Source of the DNA: Deltaproteobacteria bacterium
Lineage (GTDB): Bacteria > Myxococcota_A > UBA9160 > UBA6930
Assembly (NCBI GenBank): GCA_029261795.1
Contig: JAJDAP010000080.1
Location: 1-60,426 of the forward strand
Direction: 5' to 3'
DNA length: 60,426 nucleotides
Positions 24,548-33,639 of the stretch are shown here, piece by piece. Position 1 is the stretch's first letter, and every line of letters begins with the position of its first letter. The notes below the pieces were generated by a model. That model worked only from the letters and a program-made list of their open reading frames with translations, did no database searches and had not been told where the DNA came from. The position numbers and the translations under genes are program-made.

Positions 24548-25549
24548 ATGCGCCTTCGCGTCTCGGTACTCGGCGCCGGTTCCTTCGGCACGACCATCGC
24601 CCATCTGACCAGCGGCAACGCCCCGACCACGCTCTGGTGCCGACGGCCGGAGACCGCCGACGAGGTGAACCGCGCGAATCTGAACTCGCGATACCTGCCG
24701 GATTACCCGTTGGCGCCTGAACTACGCGCCACGGCCTCTCTCGAAGAAGCCGTGCGCGACGCCGACGTACTGGTCATGGGCGTACCCTCGGTCGCGATGC
24801 GAGACACCCTGGGCGAGGTCGCGAAGTCGATTCGGCCCTGGGTTCCGGTCGTTAGTCTGGCGAAGGGCCTCGAGCCGGATAGTCACCTGCGGATGACCGA
24901 GGTGATTCGCGAGGTGCTCCCGGACCATCCCGCCGGCGCTCTCTCCGGCCCGAATCTCGCCAAGGAGATCATGGCCGGTTATGCGGCCGCCAGCGTCATC
25001 GCCTTCGAGAACCCCGAGATCGCGCGCCAGGTTCAGGGCGTCTTCCACTCGGGCCTGTTCCGCGTCTACACGAACCACGACGTGATCGGCTGCGAGCTTG
25101 GCGGGGCCCTGAAGAACGTGATCGCCATTGCCACGGGCATGGGCGACGGGCTCGGTGTCGGCGACAACACCCGCTCGGCCGTCATCACCCGCGGCCTGGC
25201 CGAACTGACCCGCCTCGGGGTTGCCATGGGCGGTGCACCGGCCACGTTCGCCGGGCTCGCCGGCATCGGCGACCTGATCGCCACTTGTACCAGTCGGCAG
25301 AGCCGCAACCGCCACGTCGGCGAGGAACTCGGCCGCGGCCAGACGATCGAAGAGATCATCGCCGCCATGAACCAGGTGGCGGAGGGCGTGAAGACCACGA
25401 AGGTGGTGATGGAACTCGCCGCCAAGTTCGACGTCGATATGCCGATCTCGAACGAGGTCAACGGCGTGCTCTACGAGGGAAGCACCGCCGAGGATGCCTA
25501 CCGCGGCCTCACCCAGCGAACGCCGGGCTCCGAGCAGGACGCGAACTGA
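24548..25549 (+). CDS. gpsA: NAD(P)H-dependent glycerol-3-phosphate dehydrogenase
   Basis: A 333-residue cytoplasmic enzyme that reduces dihydroxyacetone phosphate to sn-glycerol-3-phosphate, the backbone for phospholipids. The Rossmann motif GAGSFGT is at residues 9-15, SLAKGLEP near residue 97, LSGPNLAKEI near residue 136, and the catalytic-lysine region ELGGALKNVIAIATGMGDG near residue 185. The C-terminal NTR signature is NRHVGEELGRG. The start at 24548 has TAGGAG upstream. It follows the HAD-acyltransferase fusion by 8 bp, which fits a lipid operon. Confidence 0.97.
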   Translation: MRLRVSVLGAGSFGTTIAHLTSGNAPTTLWCRRPETADEVNRANLNSRYLPDYPLAPELRATASLEEAVRDADVLVMGVPSVAMRDTLGEVAKSIRPWVPVVSLAKGLEPDSHLRMTEVIREVLPDHPAGALSGPNLAKEIMAGYAAASVIAFENPEIARQVQGVFHSGLFRVYTNHDVIGCELGGALKNVIAIATGMGDGLGVGDNTRSAVITRGLAELTRLGVAMGGAPATFAGLAGIGDLIATCTSRQSRNRHVGEELGRGQTIEEIIAAMNQVAEGVKTTKVVMELAAKFDVDMPISNEVNGVLYEGSTAEDAYRGLTQRTPGSEQDAN

Positions 25550-25581
25550 CCGACGCGCTGTCGCGGCGGCCCAGCAGCTTC

Positions 25582-26700
25582 TCAGGAATCGAGCACGTCC
25601 GCGGCGACCAACTCTTCCAGGTACGGCGTATCCCACCACGAGAGCTGCAGGTGCTTGGCGCGGCGGAAGAACATCTGCTGATCGTATTCGATGGTGAAGG
25701 CGACGCCGCCCCAGATCTGGGCACAGACCCGGGTGGTTTCACGATAGGTCTCGCAGCAGAACAGCTTGGCCATCGGCGCGAAGCGTGAGATCGAGCGGCC
25801 GGCTGCTCGGTTCCAGGCGGCTTCGTGCACGAGCACCCGGCCGCCGTCGATGCGGGTGGAGGCGTCGGCCATGTAGTGGGCCAGCGACTGGAAGGCACCG
25901 AGCGGTTTGTCGAACTGGACGCGCTCGTTGGCGTACTCGACCGTCTCCGCGAGACAGCGCTCGGCGCCGCCGGTGGCCTGGGCCGCGAGCAGCACGATGC
26001 CGTCGTGCATCACCTTGTCGAAGGTCTTCCAGCCGGAGCCTGCCGCGCCGATCCGATCGCTCGCGGGAACACGAACGCCCTTGAACTCGATGCGGTAGTG
26101 CGGCTCGCGCCCCTGTGACATGTAGAAGCTCAGCTTCACACCGTCCGCATTGGGATCGACGAGCAGCAACTCGACGCCTTCGGCGCTGCGTGCGAGGACG
26201 ATCAGCCGGCTGGCGGAACTCGCGTAGGCGACCGAGCGTTTTACGCCGCTGAGCACGTAGTCGTCGCCGTCAGGCTTCGCGTCGAGGGCGATGCCGGCTT
26301 CGCCGAAACTTCGATGGGGTTCCAACCAGGCCGGGGTGAGAATCGCGTCGCCGTTGGCGATCTGGGGAAGCCACTCCTCCTGCTGCGCTTCGCTACCGGC
26401 CTCCATCAGCAGGCCCGCGCTCATCACGCAACTGACGAAGTGTGGAACCGGCGCCATCGCGCGGCCCAGTTCTTCGTAGACGAGCGCGGCTTCGAGCAGG
26501 GTCTGGCCACCGCCACCGAGCGCTTCGGGAATGAGCAGCCCGTTCAGACCGAGTTCGCTCATCTGCTTCCAGAGCCCGTCGGGGTAACCCTTCGGGTCGT
26601 CTTCCATCTCGCGGACCACCTCGACGGTCGAATGCTCTTCGAGCATGCCGCGCGTCATGTCCACGATCATCTGCTGTTCTTCGCTGAAATCGAGATCCAT
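25582..26700 (-). CDS. Acyl-CoA dehydrogenase
   Basis: A 372-residue FAD flavoenzyme of the acyl-CoA dehydrogenase family. The N-terminal helix MDLDFSEEQQMIVDMTRGML, the central GLIPEALGGGGQTLLEAAL block and the C-terminal YDQQMFFRRAKHLQLSW are family features. It lacks the usual YxGTxEI-type segment, and the catalytic Glu cannot be located by eye. It is the second gene after the larger acyl-CoA dehydrogenase (34 bp gap) on the minus strand. Pairs like this form heteromeric dehydrogenases in steroid side-chain oxidation in actinobacteria, so an alpha2-beta2 enzyme is plausible here. Confidence 0.92.
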   Translation of the reverse strand: MDLDFSEEQQMIVDMTRGMLEEHSTVEVVREMEDDPKGYPDGLWKQMSELGLNGLLIPEALGGGGQTLLEAALVYEELGRAMAPVPHFVSCVMSAGLLMEAGSEAQQEEWLPQIANGDAILTPAWLEPHRSFGEAGIALDAKPDGDDYVLSGVKRSVAYASSASRLIVLARSAEGVELLLVDPNADGVKLSFYMSQGREPHYRIEFKGVRVPASDRIGAAGSGWKTFDKVMHDGIVLLAAQATGGAERCLAETVEYANERVQFDKPLGAFQSLAHYMADASTRIDGGRVLVHEAAWNRAAGRSISRFAPMAKLFCCETYRETTRVCAQIWGGVAFTIEYDQQMFFRRAKHLQLSWWDTPYLEELVAADVLDS

Positions 26701-26733
26701 CGAATGGCCTCCTCGTTCTCTCGGAACGGGTCG

Positions 26734-27918
26734 CTAGAAGTTCTTGGGGAGGCCAAGGTGTCGGCGCGCAATGATGTTCTTCTGGATTTCCGAAGAGCCG
26801 CCACCGACGGTCTCGTTCATGGTGGCGCGGTAGGCGCCTTCGAAGCGACCGCGCAGCGGCGCCTCGTCCTGGCCTTCCATGATCGTTCCCTCATGGCCGC
26901 TGATATCGAGGGCATCCTTGCAGACGCGCTGCGAGAGCGTGGTCGTGAAGAGCTTGTACTGCGAAGACTGGATCGTCGGAGGCTTGCCGCCCGCCGCCAT
27001 GGCCGCACACACGAAGCGCGTGCTGAGCCCCTTGGCGACGGCGGTGTCGGTCACGATCTGGGCGATCGTGCGACGCACGTTCGGATCGTCCTTCAGCGGC
27101 GCATCGTCGCGTTTGGCGTCCTTGACCCAATCGACCAGGACGCGGGTCCGATCGGCGATCGGCGACAGCGTGAACATCGTGAAGCGCTCAAGGTCGAGCG
27201 CCTCCGAGATCATGTGGAAGCCGCGCCCGCGCTTGCCGACGAGATAATCGTCTGGCACGAACACGTCGTTGAAGAACACCTGGTTGGTGGTGTCCTTGCC
27301 GATGGTGGGCAGGCTCTGCACCTCGAGGCCCGGGTGATCCATCGGGATCAGGAACAGCGAGAGCCCGTCGTGCTTCGGTTTGTCGGGGTCGGTGCGAGCG
27401 CCCACCCAGTACCAGTCGGCGAAGTGCGCGGACGTGGTCCACATCTTCTGGCCGTTCAGCTTGTAGCCGCCCTCGACCTTCTCGGCCTTCAGCTGCATGT
27501 TGGCCGCATCCGAACCGGCCTCTGGCTCGCTGTAGCCGACCGCGAACTCGACATCCGCGTTCAGGATCTTCGGCAGGAACTCCTGCTTCAGCTTCTCGCT
27601 GCCGTGGCGGATCAGCGTCTTGCCGATGATGCCCACGCCCTTGCCGATCTGGGGCGCCGCGTGCTTCGAGAGCGCTTCGTTCAAGATGAACTCGTAGACA
27701 CCCTCGATCGCCTGGCCTCCATATTCCTTGGGCCAGGACATGCCGAGCCAGTTCTGCGCTGCGAGCTTCTTCATGAAAGCGCGGCGCTCCGGCGTATCCG
27801 CGAGCTGGGAAAAGTTCTCCCGGTGGTGATCCATCACCTCCGGGTCGTGGTTCTCGACAAGCCACTGCTCCACTTCGTCAGCGAATTTCTGCTCTTCGGG
27901 GGAGAAATCGAAGTTCAC
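26734..27918 (-). CDS. Acyl-CoA dehydrogenase
   Basis: A 394-residue acyl-CoA dehydrogenase. The N-terminus is NFDFSPEEQKFADEVEQWL; the FAD/substrate segments are VGYSEPEAGSDAANMQLKA and GQKMWTTSAHFADWYWVGAR. The C-terminal block ETVGGGSSEIQKNIIARRHL matches the GgtseiqrniiAr signature. GTG at 27918 has GGAGGGC seven bases upstream; the much longer open frame upstream is not coding. It is first of a two-gene operon with the dehydrogenase at 25582, and a 7-bp inverted repeat at 27970 is its likely operator. It would introduce an alpha-beta double bond into an unidentified acyl-CoA. Confidence 0.95.
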   Translation of the reverse strand: MNFDFSPEEQKFADEVEQWLVENHDPEVMDHHRENFSQLADTPERRAFMKKLAAQNWLGMSWPKEYGGQAIEGVYEFILNEALSKHAAPQIGKGVGIIGKTLIRHGSEKLKQEFLPKILNADVEFAVGYSEPEAGSDAANMQLKAEKVEGGYKLNGQKMWTTSAHFADWYWVGARTDPDKPKHDGLSLFLIPMDHPGLEVQSLPTIGKDTTNQVFFNDVFVPDDYLVGKRGRGFHMISEALDLERFTMFTLSPIADRTRVLVDWVKDAKRDDAPLKDDPNVRRTIAQIVTDTAVAKGLSTRFVCAAMAAGGKPPTIQSSQYKLFTTTLSQRVCKDALDISGHEGTIMEGQDEAPLRGRFEGAYRATMNETVGGGSSEIQKNIIARRHLGLPKNF

Positions 27919-27969
27919 GGGCGCCCTCCGGAATGGGGTCGGACCGATAGGCCCGAGCCCCGACATTAT

Positions 27970-27987
27970 ATACGATACGGATCGTAT
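27970..27987. promoter_or_regulatory. Inverted repeat, candidate operator of the acyl-CoA dehydrogenase operon
   Basis: ATACGAT, four-base ACGG spacer, ATCGTAT: a perfect 7-bp inverted repeat in AT-rich sequence, about 52 bp upstream of the GTG at 27918. It resembles operators bound by TetR-type regulators of fatty-acid and steroid genes. Pattern match; the only regulator in the window is TetR at 11603, which is far away. Confidence 0.5.
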
Positions 27988-28000
27988 TGAAAGTAGAGAA

Positions 28001-28078
28001 AGCGGGGACGGACTCCTCAGTTTCAAGATTGCAAGTCTCCAAACTTGCAATCTTGAAACTGAGGAGTCCGTCCCCGCT
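28001..28078. repeat. Perfect 35-bp inverted repeat (REP/foldback-like)
   Basis: The left arm (28001-28035) and right arm (28044-28078) are exact reverse complements, separated by the eight bases TCTCCAAA. The arms begin and end with AGCGGGGACGG/CCGTCCCCGCT, the same core found at both window edges. The long perfect stem and lack of a U-tract argue against an ordinary terminator. It fits a palindromic element of the kind mobilised by REP-associated tyrosine transposases; no transposase is present. It directly borders the truncated hydrolase at 28079. Confidence 0.85.
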
Positions 28079-28551
28079 CTTGTGGTATCTCCGGGCCCAC
28101 CGGCGACTATCGGATTCGCCAGGGCCGAGATTGGGCGCAACTGATCGAAGAACTCGACACACCGACGCGCTGCCGACGTTATGTCCGGGATTTCTACGAG
28201 CATCGGTTGCTCGCTTCCCAGTACTCGTTCGAGGAAGCGGACTTCGATTTCATGGTCGAGCCGTTCGAGGACATACGGCGGCTCGCGGCGGGTTGGGCGC
28301 CCTACCAGCTCGAATACGGGCGGACCATGAGCGAAGCACCCCTGCTCGGCCAGGCCGTCGAGACCCCTACGCTGATCCTCTATGGCCCCGAGGACCGGAT
28401 CGTCCCGACGGATTTCCCGAAGCGATGCGAGATCGCCTTCCCGAACCGGGTCGGCCCGCTCGTCGTTCCGGAATGCGGGCACTTCCTGCAATGGGATCGC
28501 GCAGACGTCCTGAACGAAGTGGCGAAGTTCTACTTTGCGGATCTGAAGTAA
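28079..28551 (+). pseudogene. Alpha/beta-hydrolase, 5' truncated at the inverted repeat
   Basis: C-terminal part of an alpha/beta-hydrolase fold enzyme in the plus frame ending at TAA 28551. The in-frame stretch starts immediately after the inverted repeat and has no start codon of its own in a sensible place. The catalytic Asp (LILYGPEDRIVP) and His (ECGHFLQWD) loops remain, but the oxyanion HG and nucleophile GxSxG region are missing. An internal ATG or TTG could yield a fragment of about 114 residues, which would be inactive. The cap-like middle (WAQLIEELDTP, FYEHRLL) suggests an epoxide-hydrolase or dehalogenase relative. The element probably caused or marks the truncation. Confidence 0.75.
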
Positions 28552-28628
28552 TCTCCTGACACCCGTGCTCGCCGCGAGCTGCGCAAGGGCTACTGTTGGA
28601 GCCGCGCCCTGCCCCGACTGGAGATGGC

Positions 28629-29861
28629 ATGAGTACCGCCACCACTTCGAAGCTCCCGGTCGCCACCGGGATCGCGCTGACCGCTCTCGATGAAGGTTTT
28701 CGCGAGAACCCCTATCCGACCCTGGCGGATCTTCGCGAACGCGAGCCGGTCCACTACGACAGCGAACTCAAGCGTTATGTGCTGACCCGGCATCACGATG
28801 TGCACGCCGTGCTCTTCGACCTCGAGCAGTGGAGCGACCCGCGCAGGGCCAACCCCGACACCTTCACGAGCCTGTTCCTGGGCAGAGACGGCGAAGAGCC
28901 TTCGATGCTGATGATGGATGACCCCGACCACAAGCGATTGCGCGGCCTGGTGCGCCGTTCGTTCACGCCGCGGGCTGCCGAGGGCTGGCGGGAGAAGGTG
29001 CGAGGCGTTTCGGAGCGGCTGCTCGCTGAAGCACCGGACGAGCCCTTCGATCTGGTGGCCGCTGTCGCAGACCCGCTCCCGACCATGGTCATCGCGGAGA
29101 TGTTGGGCCTGGCGCCCGGCCGACACCAGGAGCTGAAAACGTGGTCATCGGTTTCAGCAGAGTCCGGCTTCAACCCGATGCCGACCCCCGAGCAGGAAAC
29201 CGCAGCCAATGCGGCGCAGAAGGCGCTGGATGCATTCTTCTGCGAGGAGATCGAGCGCCGTCGGGGAAATCTCGGAGACGACCTCATCAGCGACATGCTG
29301 CGAGCGGAAGAAGCCGGCGAGCGCCTGAGCGAACGCGAGATTCTCCAACAGTGCAACCTTCTGCTGATCGCCGGGAACGTGACGACCACCGACTTGATCG
29401 GGAACAGCGTCAAGGCCCTGATCGACTTCCCCGATGAGGCGTCGAAGTTGCGCCGGCGTCCGGAGCTTCTCGCAAACGCGATCGAGGAAACGCTTCGCTT
29501 CGATTCGCCGGTCGTCAACTCGGGTCGCGTCGCGAGTTCGGACACCGAGATCGGTGGTGTTCCGATCGCGAAAGGCGAATCCCTGAGTGTTTCCCTCGCC
29601 GCAGCGAATCGGGACCCGCGTGTGCATGCCGAACCGGATCGCTTCGACGTCGAGCGCCAGGGCATCCAACACTTGTCGTTCGGCGGCGGGCGCCACTTCT
29701 GCCTGGGTGCACACCTGGCGCGGATCGAGGCCCAGGAGGCGGTGCGCGCCATCTTGGACCGCTTCGGGAAACTGACACTGGCAGAAGCCGGCTACCGCTA
29801 CGGCGCCACACCGTCGTTCCGCGGCTTCGAAGTACTCTGGGTGGCCCCCGAACACGGGTAG
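28629..29861 (+). CDS. Cytochrome P450
   Basis: A 410-residue soluble P450. I-helix IAGNVTTTDLIGN near residue 250, K-helix EETLRFDSPV, and heme loop FGGGRHFCLGAHLARIE with Cys near residue 358. The N-terminal region LTALDEGFRENPYPTLADLR is typical of bacterial class I enzymes. It shares the Asn-containing I-helix with the P450 at 104. ATG 28629 is preceded by TGGAGAT. It follows the truncated hydrolase and precedes RecQ on the same strand; no ferredoxin gene is adjacent. The substrate is unknown. Confidence 0.95.
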   Translation: MSTATTSKLPVATGIALTALDEGFRENPYPTLADLREREPVHYDSELKRYVLTRHHDVHAVLFDLEQWSDPRRANPDTFTSLFLGRDGEEPSMLMMDDPDHKRLRGLVRRSFTPRAAEGWREKVRGVSERLLAEAPDEPFDLVAAVADPLPTMVIAEMLGLAPGRHQELKTWSSVSAESGFNPMPTPEQETAANAAQKALDAFFCEEIERRRGNLGDDLISDMLRAEEAGERLSEREILQQCNLLLIAGNVTTTDLIGNSVKALIDFPDEASKLRRRPELLANAIEETLRFDSPVVNSGRVASSDTEIGGVPIAKGESLSVSLAAANRDPRVHAEPDRFDVERQGIQHLSFGGGRHFCLGAHLARIEAQEAVRAILDRFGKLTLAEAGYRYGATPSFRGFEVLWVAPEHG

Positions 29862-29902
29862 ACACCACTCGACGGTCCCGCTGCGAGTGATATCCATTGC
29901 CC

Positions 29903-31780
29903 ATGCCCGAAGCCGCGGCGGACGCCACCGCCCACCAGCTCCTGACGCGCGTCTTCGGCTACGCGGACTACCGCCCGGGACAGGCCGAAGCGATCGACGC
30001 GGTCGTAGCAGGCCAGGACGCCGTCGTGTTGCTTCCGACCGGGTCGGGGAAGTCGCTCTGCTACCAGGTCCCCGCCCTCGTCGCGAGTCGAAGTGGAGCC
30101 GGCACCACGATCGTGATCTCGCCCCTGATCGCGTTGATGCACGATCAGGTGACGGCGCTCCAGGCACGCGGTGTGAAGGCAGACGCCATCCACAGTCACC
30201 AGGATGCCGAAGAGCAGCGCCGCGTTGTCAGCGCATTCCTCCGCGGCGAACTCGAACTGCTCTACGTCTCGCCCGAACGCGCCGCCAAGGACAGCTTCCG
30301 GCGGATGCTGGCGCGCACACCGATCGCGCTCCTCGCGGTCGACGAGGCCCACTGCGTAAGCCAATGGGGCCACGACTTTCGACCCGACTACATGCGCATC
30401 GCCGAGCTGCGCGAGATCGTCGAGGCACCCTTGATCGCACTCACGGCCACGGCCACCGCGCGTGTCCTCGCCGAGATCGAAACGCGCTTGAACCTGCGCA
30501 CGCCGCTCTGCGTGCAAACAGGCTTTGACCGACCGAACCTGCGCTTCTCGGTGCGTGCCCTGCGCACGCACGATGTTCGCCAGCGCGTCCTGGAGCAGGA
30601 ACTCGAAGGCGTCGGGCTCCGGGGACGACGTGGTCCGGGAAGGGCCATCGTCTACTGCAGTACCCGCAAGGTCACCGAGAAGGTGGCCAAGGCGCTGCGG
30701 AGCGCTGGCTTCGCCGCCGGGCATTATCACGCCGGCCGCACCAAGCTCGCCCGCGAACGGGCGCAACAGGCCTTCGAGGCGGGGCGAACCCGCGTGCTGG
30801 TCGCCACCAACGCCTTCGGCATGGGGATCGACCTACCGGACATCCGTTCGATCGTTCACTTCCAGACGCCCGGGAGCGTCGAGGCCTACTACCAGGAAGC
30901 CGGCCGCGCAGGCCGTGACGGCGCGCCTTCGCGCTGCGTCCTGTTCTTCGGCGCGGCGGATCTGGCGACCCAACGGCGGCTGTCTTCGGGCGTCGCAAGT
31001 GCGACCGTCGAGGAGCGACGAGAGGCATCGATCCGCGCGATCGAATCCTATGCCACGGAACCGAGCTGCCGACAGCGCGCCTTCCTGCTCCATTTCACCG
31101 GCGCCGGAGACGCCACGGCTTGCGGGCATTGCGACGTGTGCGAAGCGGGCCCTGAACTCCTCGAGACAGACTCGGCCGAGATCGATTCTGCAGCGGCCAT
31201 CGCGACGCTACCCGCTGAAGCCCTCGATACAATCGTGGCCGCAGTCGATCGCTTGAGCCGGCCCGTTGGAAAAACCAATCTGGCCCGGGCGCTGCGAGGC
31301 AGCCGCGCCAAATCGATCTCCCGTGGTGGGCTCCTGACAATGCCCGAATACGGCAATCTCCAAGGCTTCGACGAGCCGTCCGTGGTGGCCGGGATCGAAT
31401 CCCTGCTCCGGGACGGTCGACTCAGCCGCGCCGGTCGCAAGTTCCCGACGGTTTGGATCCCGGGCAAACCCATTCGCGGCCAGGCACCATCCGACCGCAG
31501 AAGTGGGAGCCGTGCGCCCGGTTCGCGCGCGCGACCGCGTGCCGGCAGGGTCGCCTGGGCCCTCGACAACTATCGGAAGCGCCAGGCACGAAAGCTCAAG
31601 TGGAAGAGCTACATGGTCTTCCAGCGTGCCGTGATCCTGGCCATCGATCGCGAGGAGCCCGACTCACACGCCGCTCTCGCGCGGATTCCGGGGCTGGGGC
31701 CGGCGAAGATCCAGCGCTTCGGCGATGACATCCTGGCGCTGGTGCGCGAACACGGGGGCAGCGCGAAGCAAGGGGAGTGA
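29903..31780 (+). CDS. recQ: ATP-dependent DNA helicase RecQ
   Basis: A 3'-5' DNA helicase of about 625 residues acting in recombination and replication-fork repair. Motif 0/Q region FGYADYRPGQAEAID, Walker A LLPTGSGKSLCYQ near residue 45, and DEAH box VDEAHCVSQWGHDFRP near residue 140 are present. Motif V/VI follow (VATNAFGMGIDLP, YYQEAGRAGRDG). The RecQ-Ct zinc site (ACGHCDVC) and a C-terminal HRDC domain (NYRKRQARKLKWKSYMVF, IPGLGPAKIQRFG) complete the full RecQ layout. ATG 29903 is taken; TTG 29897 is possible. There is no Shine-Dalgarno, and a TATCCA six bases before the ATG suggests a leaderless mRNA. Confidence 0.96.
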   Translation: MPEAAADATAHQLLTRVFGYADYRPGQAEAIDAVVAGQDAVVLLPTGSGKSLCYQVPALVASRSGAGTTIVISPLIALMHDQVTALQARGVKADAIHSHQDAEEQRRVVSAFLRGELELLYVSPERAAKDSFRRMLARTPIALLAVDEAHCVSQWGHDFRPDYMRIAELREIVEAPLIALTATATARVLAEIETRLNLRTPLCVQTGFDRPNLRFSVRALRTHDVRQRVLEQELEGVGLRGRRGPGRAIVYCSTRKVTEKVAKALRSAGFAAGHYHAGRTKLARERAQQAFEAGRTRVLVATNAFGMGIDLPDIRSIVHFQTPGSVEAYYQEAGRAGRDGAPSRCVLFFGAADLATQRRLSSGVASATVEERREASIRAIESYATEPSCRQRAFLLHFTGAGDATACGHCDVCEAGPELLETDSAEIDSAAAIATLPAEALDTIVAAVDRLSRPVGKTNLARALRGSRAKSISRGGLLTMPEYGNLQGFDEPSVVAGIESLLRDGRLSRAGRKFPTVWIPGKPIRGQAPSDRRSGSRAPGSRARPRAGRVAWALDNYRKRQARKLKWKSYMVFQRAVILAIDREEPDSHAALARIPGLGPAKIQRFGDDILALVREHGGSAKQGE

Positions 31781-31819
31781 GCCGAGGCAGCCGCGCGAAA
31801 GCCCGCGCCAGGCTTCCGC

Positions 31820-33472
31820 TCAGCTCAAACCCTGCTGCCGTCCGATCTCCTTGCCGAGGCGTTTCAGCGCCGCCGAGCAATCGAGCGGATCGAGCTGCAC
31901 CTCGACGAAGTAGAGCCGGTCCGGAACCGCCTCGATGCGCGCGAGAACCTCCTCGAGTTCCCCTTCGGTGCGGACCACGGCACTCTCGGCGCCGCCGAAG
32001 GCATCGGGGAGCCGATGATAGGCCCAGTTCTGGATGTCGTTGTAGGGGCCATCGTGGATCACGCGCTCGACGGTGTAGCCCTGGTTGTTCATCAGGAAGA
32101 CGACGCCGTGGACGCGCTGACGGATCAGCGAGGACAACTCCTGTGCCGTCATCTGGAAGGCCCCATCCCCGATGAAGACGACGGGTCGCAGGCTGCGATC
32201 GGCCATGCCCACCCCCAGCGCTCCGGGCAACGTGAAGCCGATCGAGCAATAGAACGCCTGACAGATGAAGCCGACCTTCTCCTGCATGATCAGGTCGCCG
32301 GCGCACAGGAACGAATCGCCGGCGTCGGCCAACACCACGTGATCTTCCGTCAGGAAGAAATTCATGCGCTCGAAGAAGCGCGCAATGCGGATTTCGTCTG
32401 CAGGATTCGCCTCGAAGTTCTGATCGAGCACCCGGGTGGCAGGTTCGATGTCGCGGGGCCCGCCGGCCCCAGCCGGGAGCGCCTCCCGCAATTCGACCAG
32501 GAAGTCTCCGAGCTGCACGCCATCGAAGTAGTGATGCTTGATCCGCACCTGGTCCGCGCTCGCGTGGACCAGAGAGAGCGGATCGATGGCTGCGGTGTAG
32601 ATGCCGAGATTGATATCGCTCATCCAGGCTCCGAGGCTCAGCACGCAATCGGAATCCTCGACGGTGGCGCGCACGTACTCTTCACTGAGTGCGCCGCAGT
32701 AGAGGCCGATGTACTTGGGGTGGGTCTCGGCGATGACCGATTTCCCCATCAGGGCCGTCGCCACCGGAATGTCGGCGTGGTCGATCAGCGCCTCGAGTTC
32801 GCGCCGGAGCCCGAAGCGGTGGACCTCGACACCTCCGAGAATCACCGGCTTCTTGGCTTCGCTGAGCATTCGGACAGCCTCTTGAACCGCCTCGCGCGTG
32901 GCGTCCACGTCGCTTTCCAGAAGTTCCGGCTCGGGCAGTGGCTGCGGCGCGACGCACGCCTGGCTCGCGATATCGGCGGGGAGTTCGAGGAAGACCGGGC
33001 GGCGGGCCCGCAGCGCGCGCGTGATGGCCTCGTCGATCTGTCCCGGCGCCTCTTCGGGATCCTGCAACAAGACCGACATCTCGGTCACGTGCTTGAAGAC
33101 TTCGACCTGGATGTCGTAGTCGCCTAGCGTGTGATGCAGCAGGCGGCGCTGCTCGCGATCCCGTTGATTGGGACCGCCACAGACCGCGATCACGGGAACG
33201 CGCTCGGCATAGGCCCCCGCAATCGCGTTCAGCAGGCTGAAGCCGCCAACGGCGTAGGTGACACAGACAGCCCCGACCCCATTGAGCCGGGCGTAGGCGT
33301 CAGCCGCGTATCCGGCGTTCAGTTCATTGCAGGTCCCGACGAGTTCGATCGGGCTCTCGAGGATCTGGTCCATGAAGCCCAGCACGTAGTCACCGGGAAC
33401 CCCGAAGACGTGGCGGACACCCACCTCATGTAGTCGGCTCACCAGATAGGCACCGACCGTGGTCTTCGTCAT
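31820..33472 (-). CDS. Thiamine-diphosphate keto-acid decarboxylase (indolepyruvate/pyruvate type)
   Basis: A 550-residue TPP enzyme of the pyruvate/indolepyruvate decarboxylase family, which converts a 2-keto acid to an aldehyde and CO2. N-terminal PYR domain: HVFGVPGDYVLGFMD, then the TPP-activating Glu in GTCNELNAGYAADAYAR near residue 50. Family His pair: LLHHTLGD near residue 112. C-terminal PP domain: the GDG-x(n)-NN motif GDGAFQMTAQELSSLIRQR then FLMNNQGYTVE. ATG 33472 has GGGAGG upstream. Substrate (indolepyruvate, phenylpyruvate or branched-chain) cannot be assigned from sequence alone. Confidence 0.92.
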   Translation of the reverse strand: MTKTTVGAYLVSRLHEVGVRHVFGVPGDYVLGFMDQILESPIELVGTCNELNAGYAADAYARLNGVGAVCVTYAVGGFSLLNAIAGAYAERVPVIAVCGGPNQRDREQRRLLHHTLGDYDIQVEVFKHVTEMSVLLQDPEEAPGQIDEAITRALRARRPVFLELPADIASQACVAPQPLPEPELLESDVDATREAVQEAVRMLSEAKKPVILGGVEVHRFGLRRELEALIDHADIPVATALMGKSVIAETHPKYIGLYCGALSEEYVRATVEDSDCVLSLGAWMSDINLGIYTAAIDPLSLVHASADQVRIKHHYFDGVQLGDFLVELREALPAGAGGPRDIEPATRVLDQNFEANPADEIRIARFFERMNFFLTEDHVVLADAGDSFLCAGDLIMQEKVGFICQAFYCSIGFTLPGALGVGMADRSLRPVVFIGDGAFQMTAQELSSLIRQRVHGVVFLMNNQGYTVERVIHDGPYNDIQNWAYHRLPDAFGGAESAVVRTEGELEEVLARIEAVPDRLYFVEVQLDPLDCSAALKRLGKEIGRQQGLS

Positions 33473-33639
33473 GGCTTCGCCTCCCGAACGTTCGCTTCAC
33501 GCAGCCTATGCGACGGATCGGCCGACCGGCGCCGGAGCTGGAACCGCCCGGGCCGTTCCCCATGCGACGAGTCTAGCGATTCGACCCCGGCGAGGGCGAG
33601 ACCCTGCGGCCACCCCGCCACTTGCGGAGTGCCGGGCGC

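Noticed and set aside
28001..28078. Intrinsic terminator reading of the inverted repeat.
   Set aside because: The stem is far too long, perfectly symmetric and lacks a U-tract; its arms recur elsewhere in the window.
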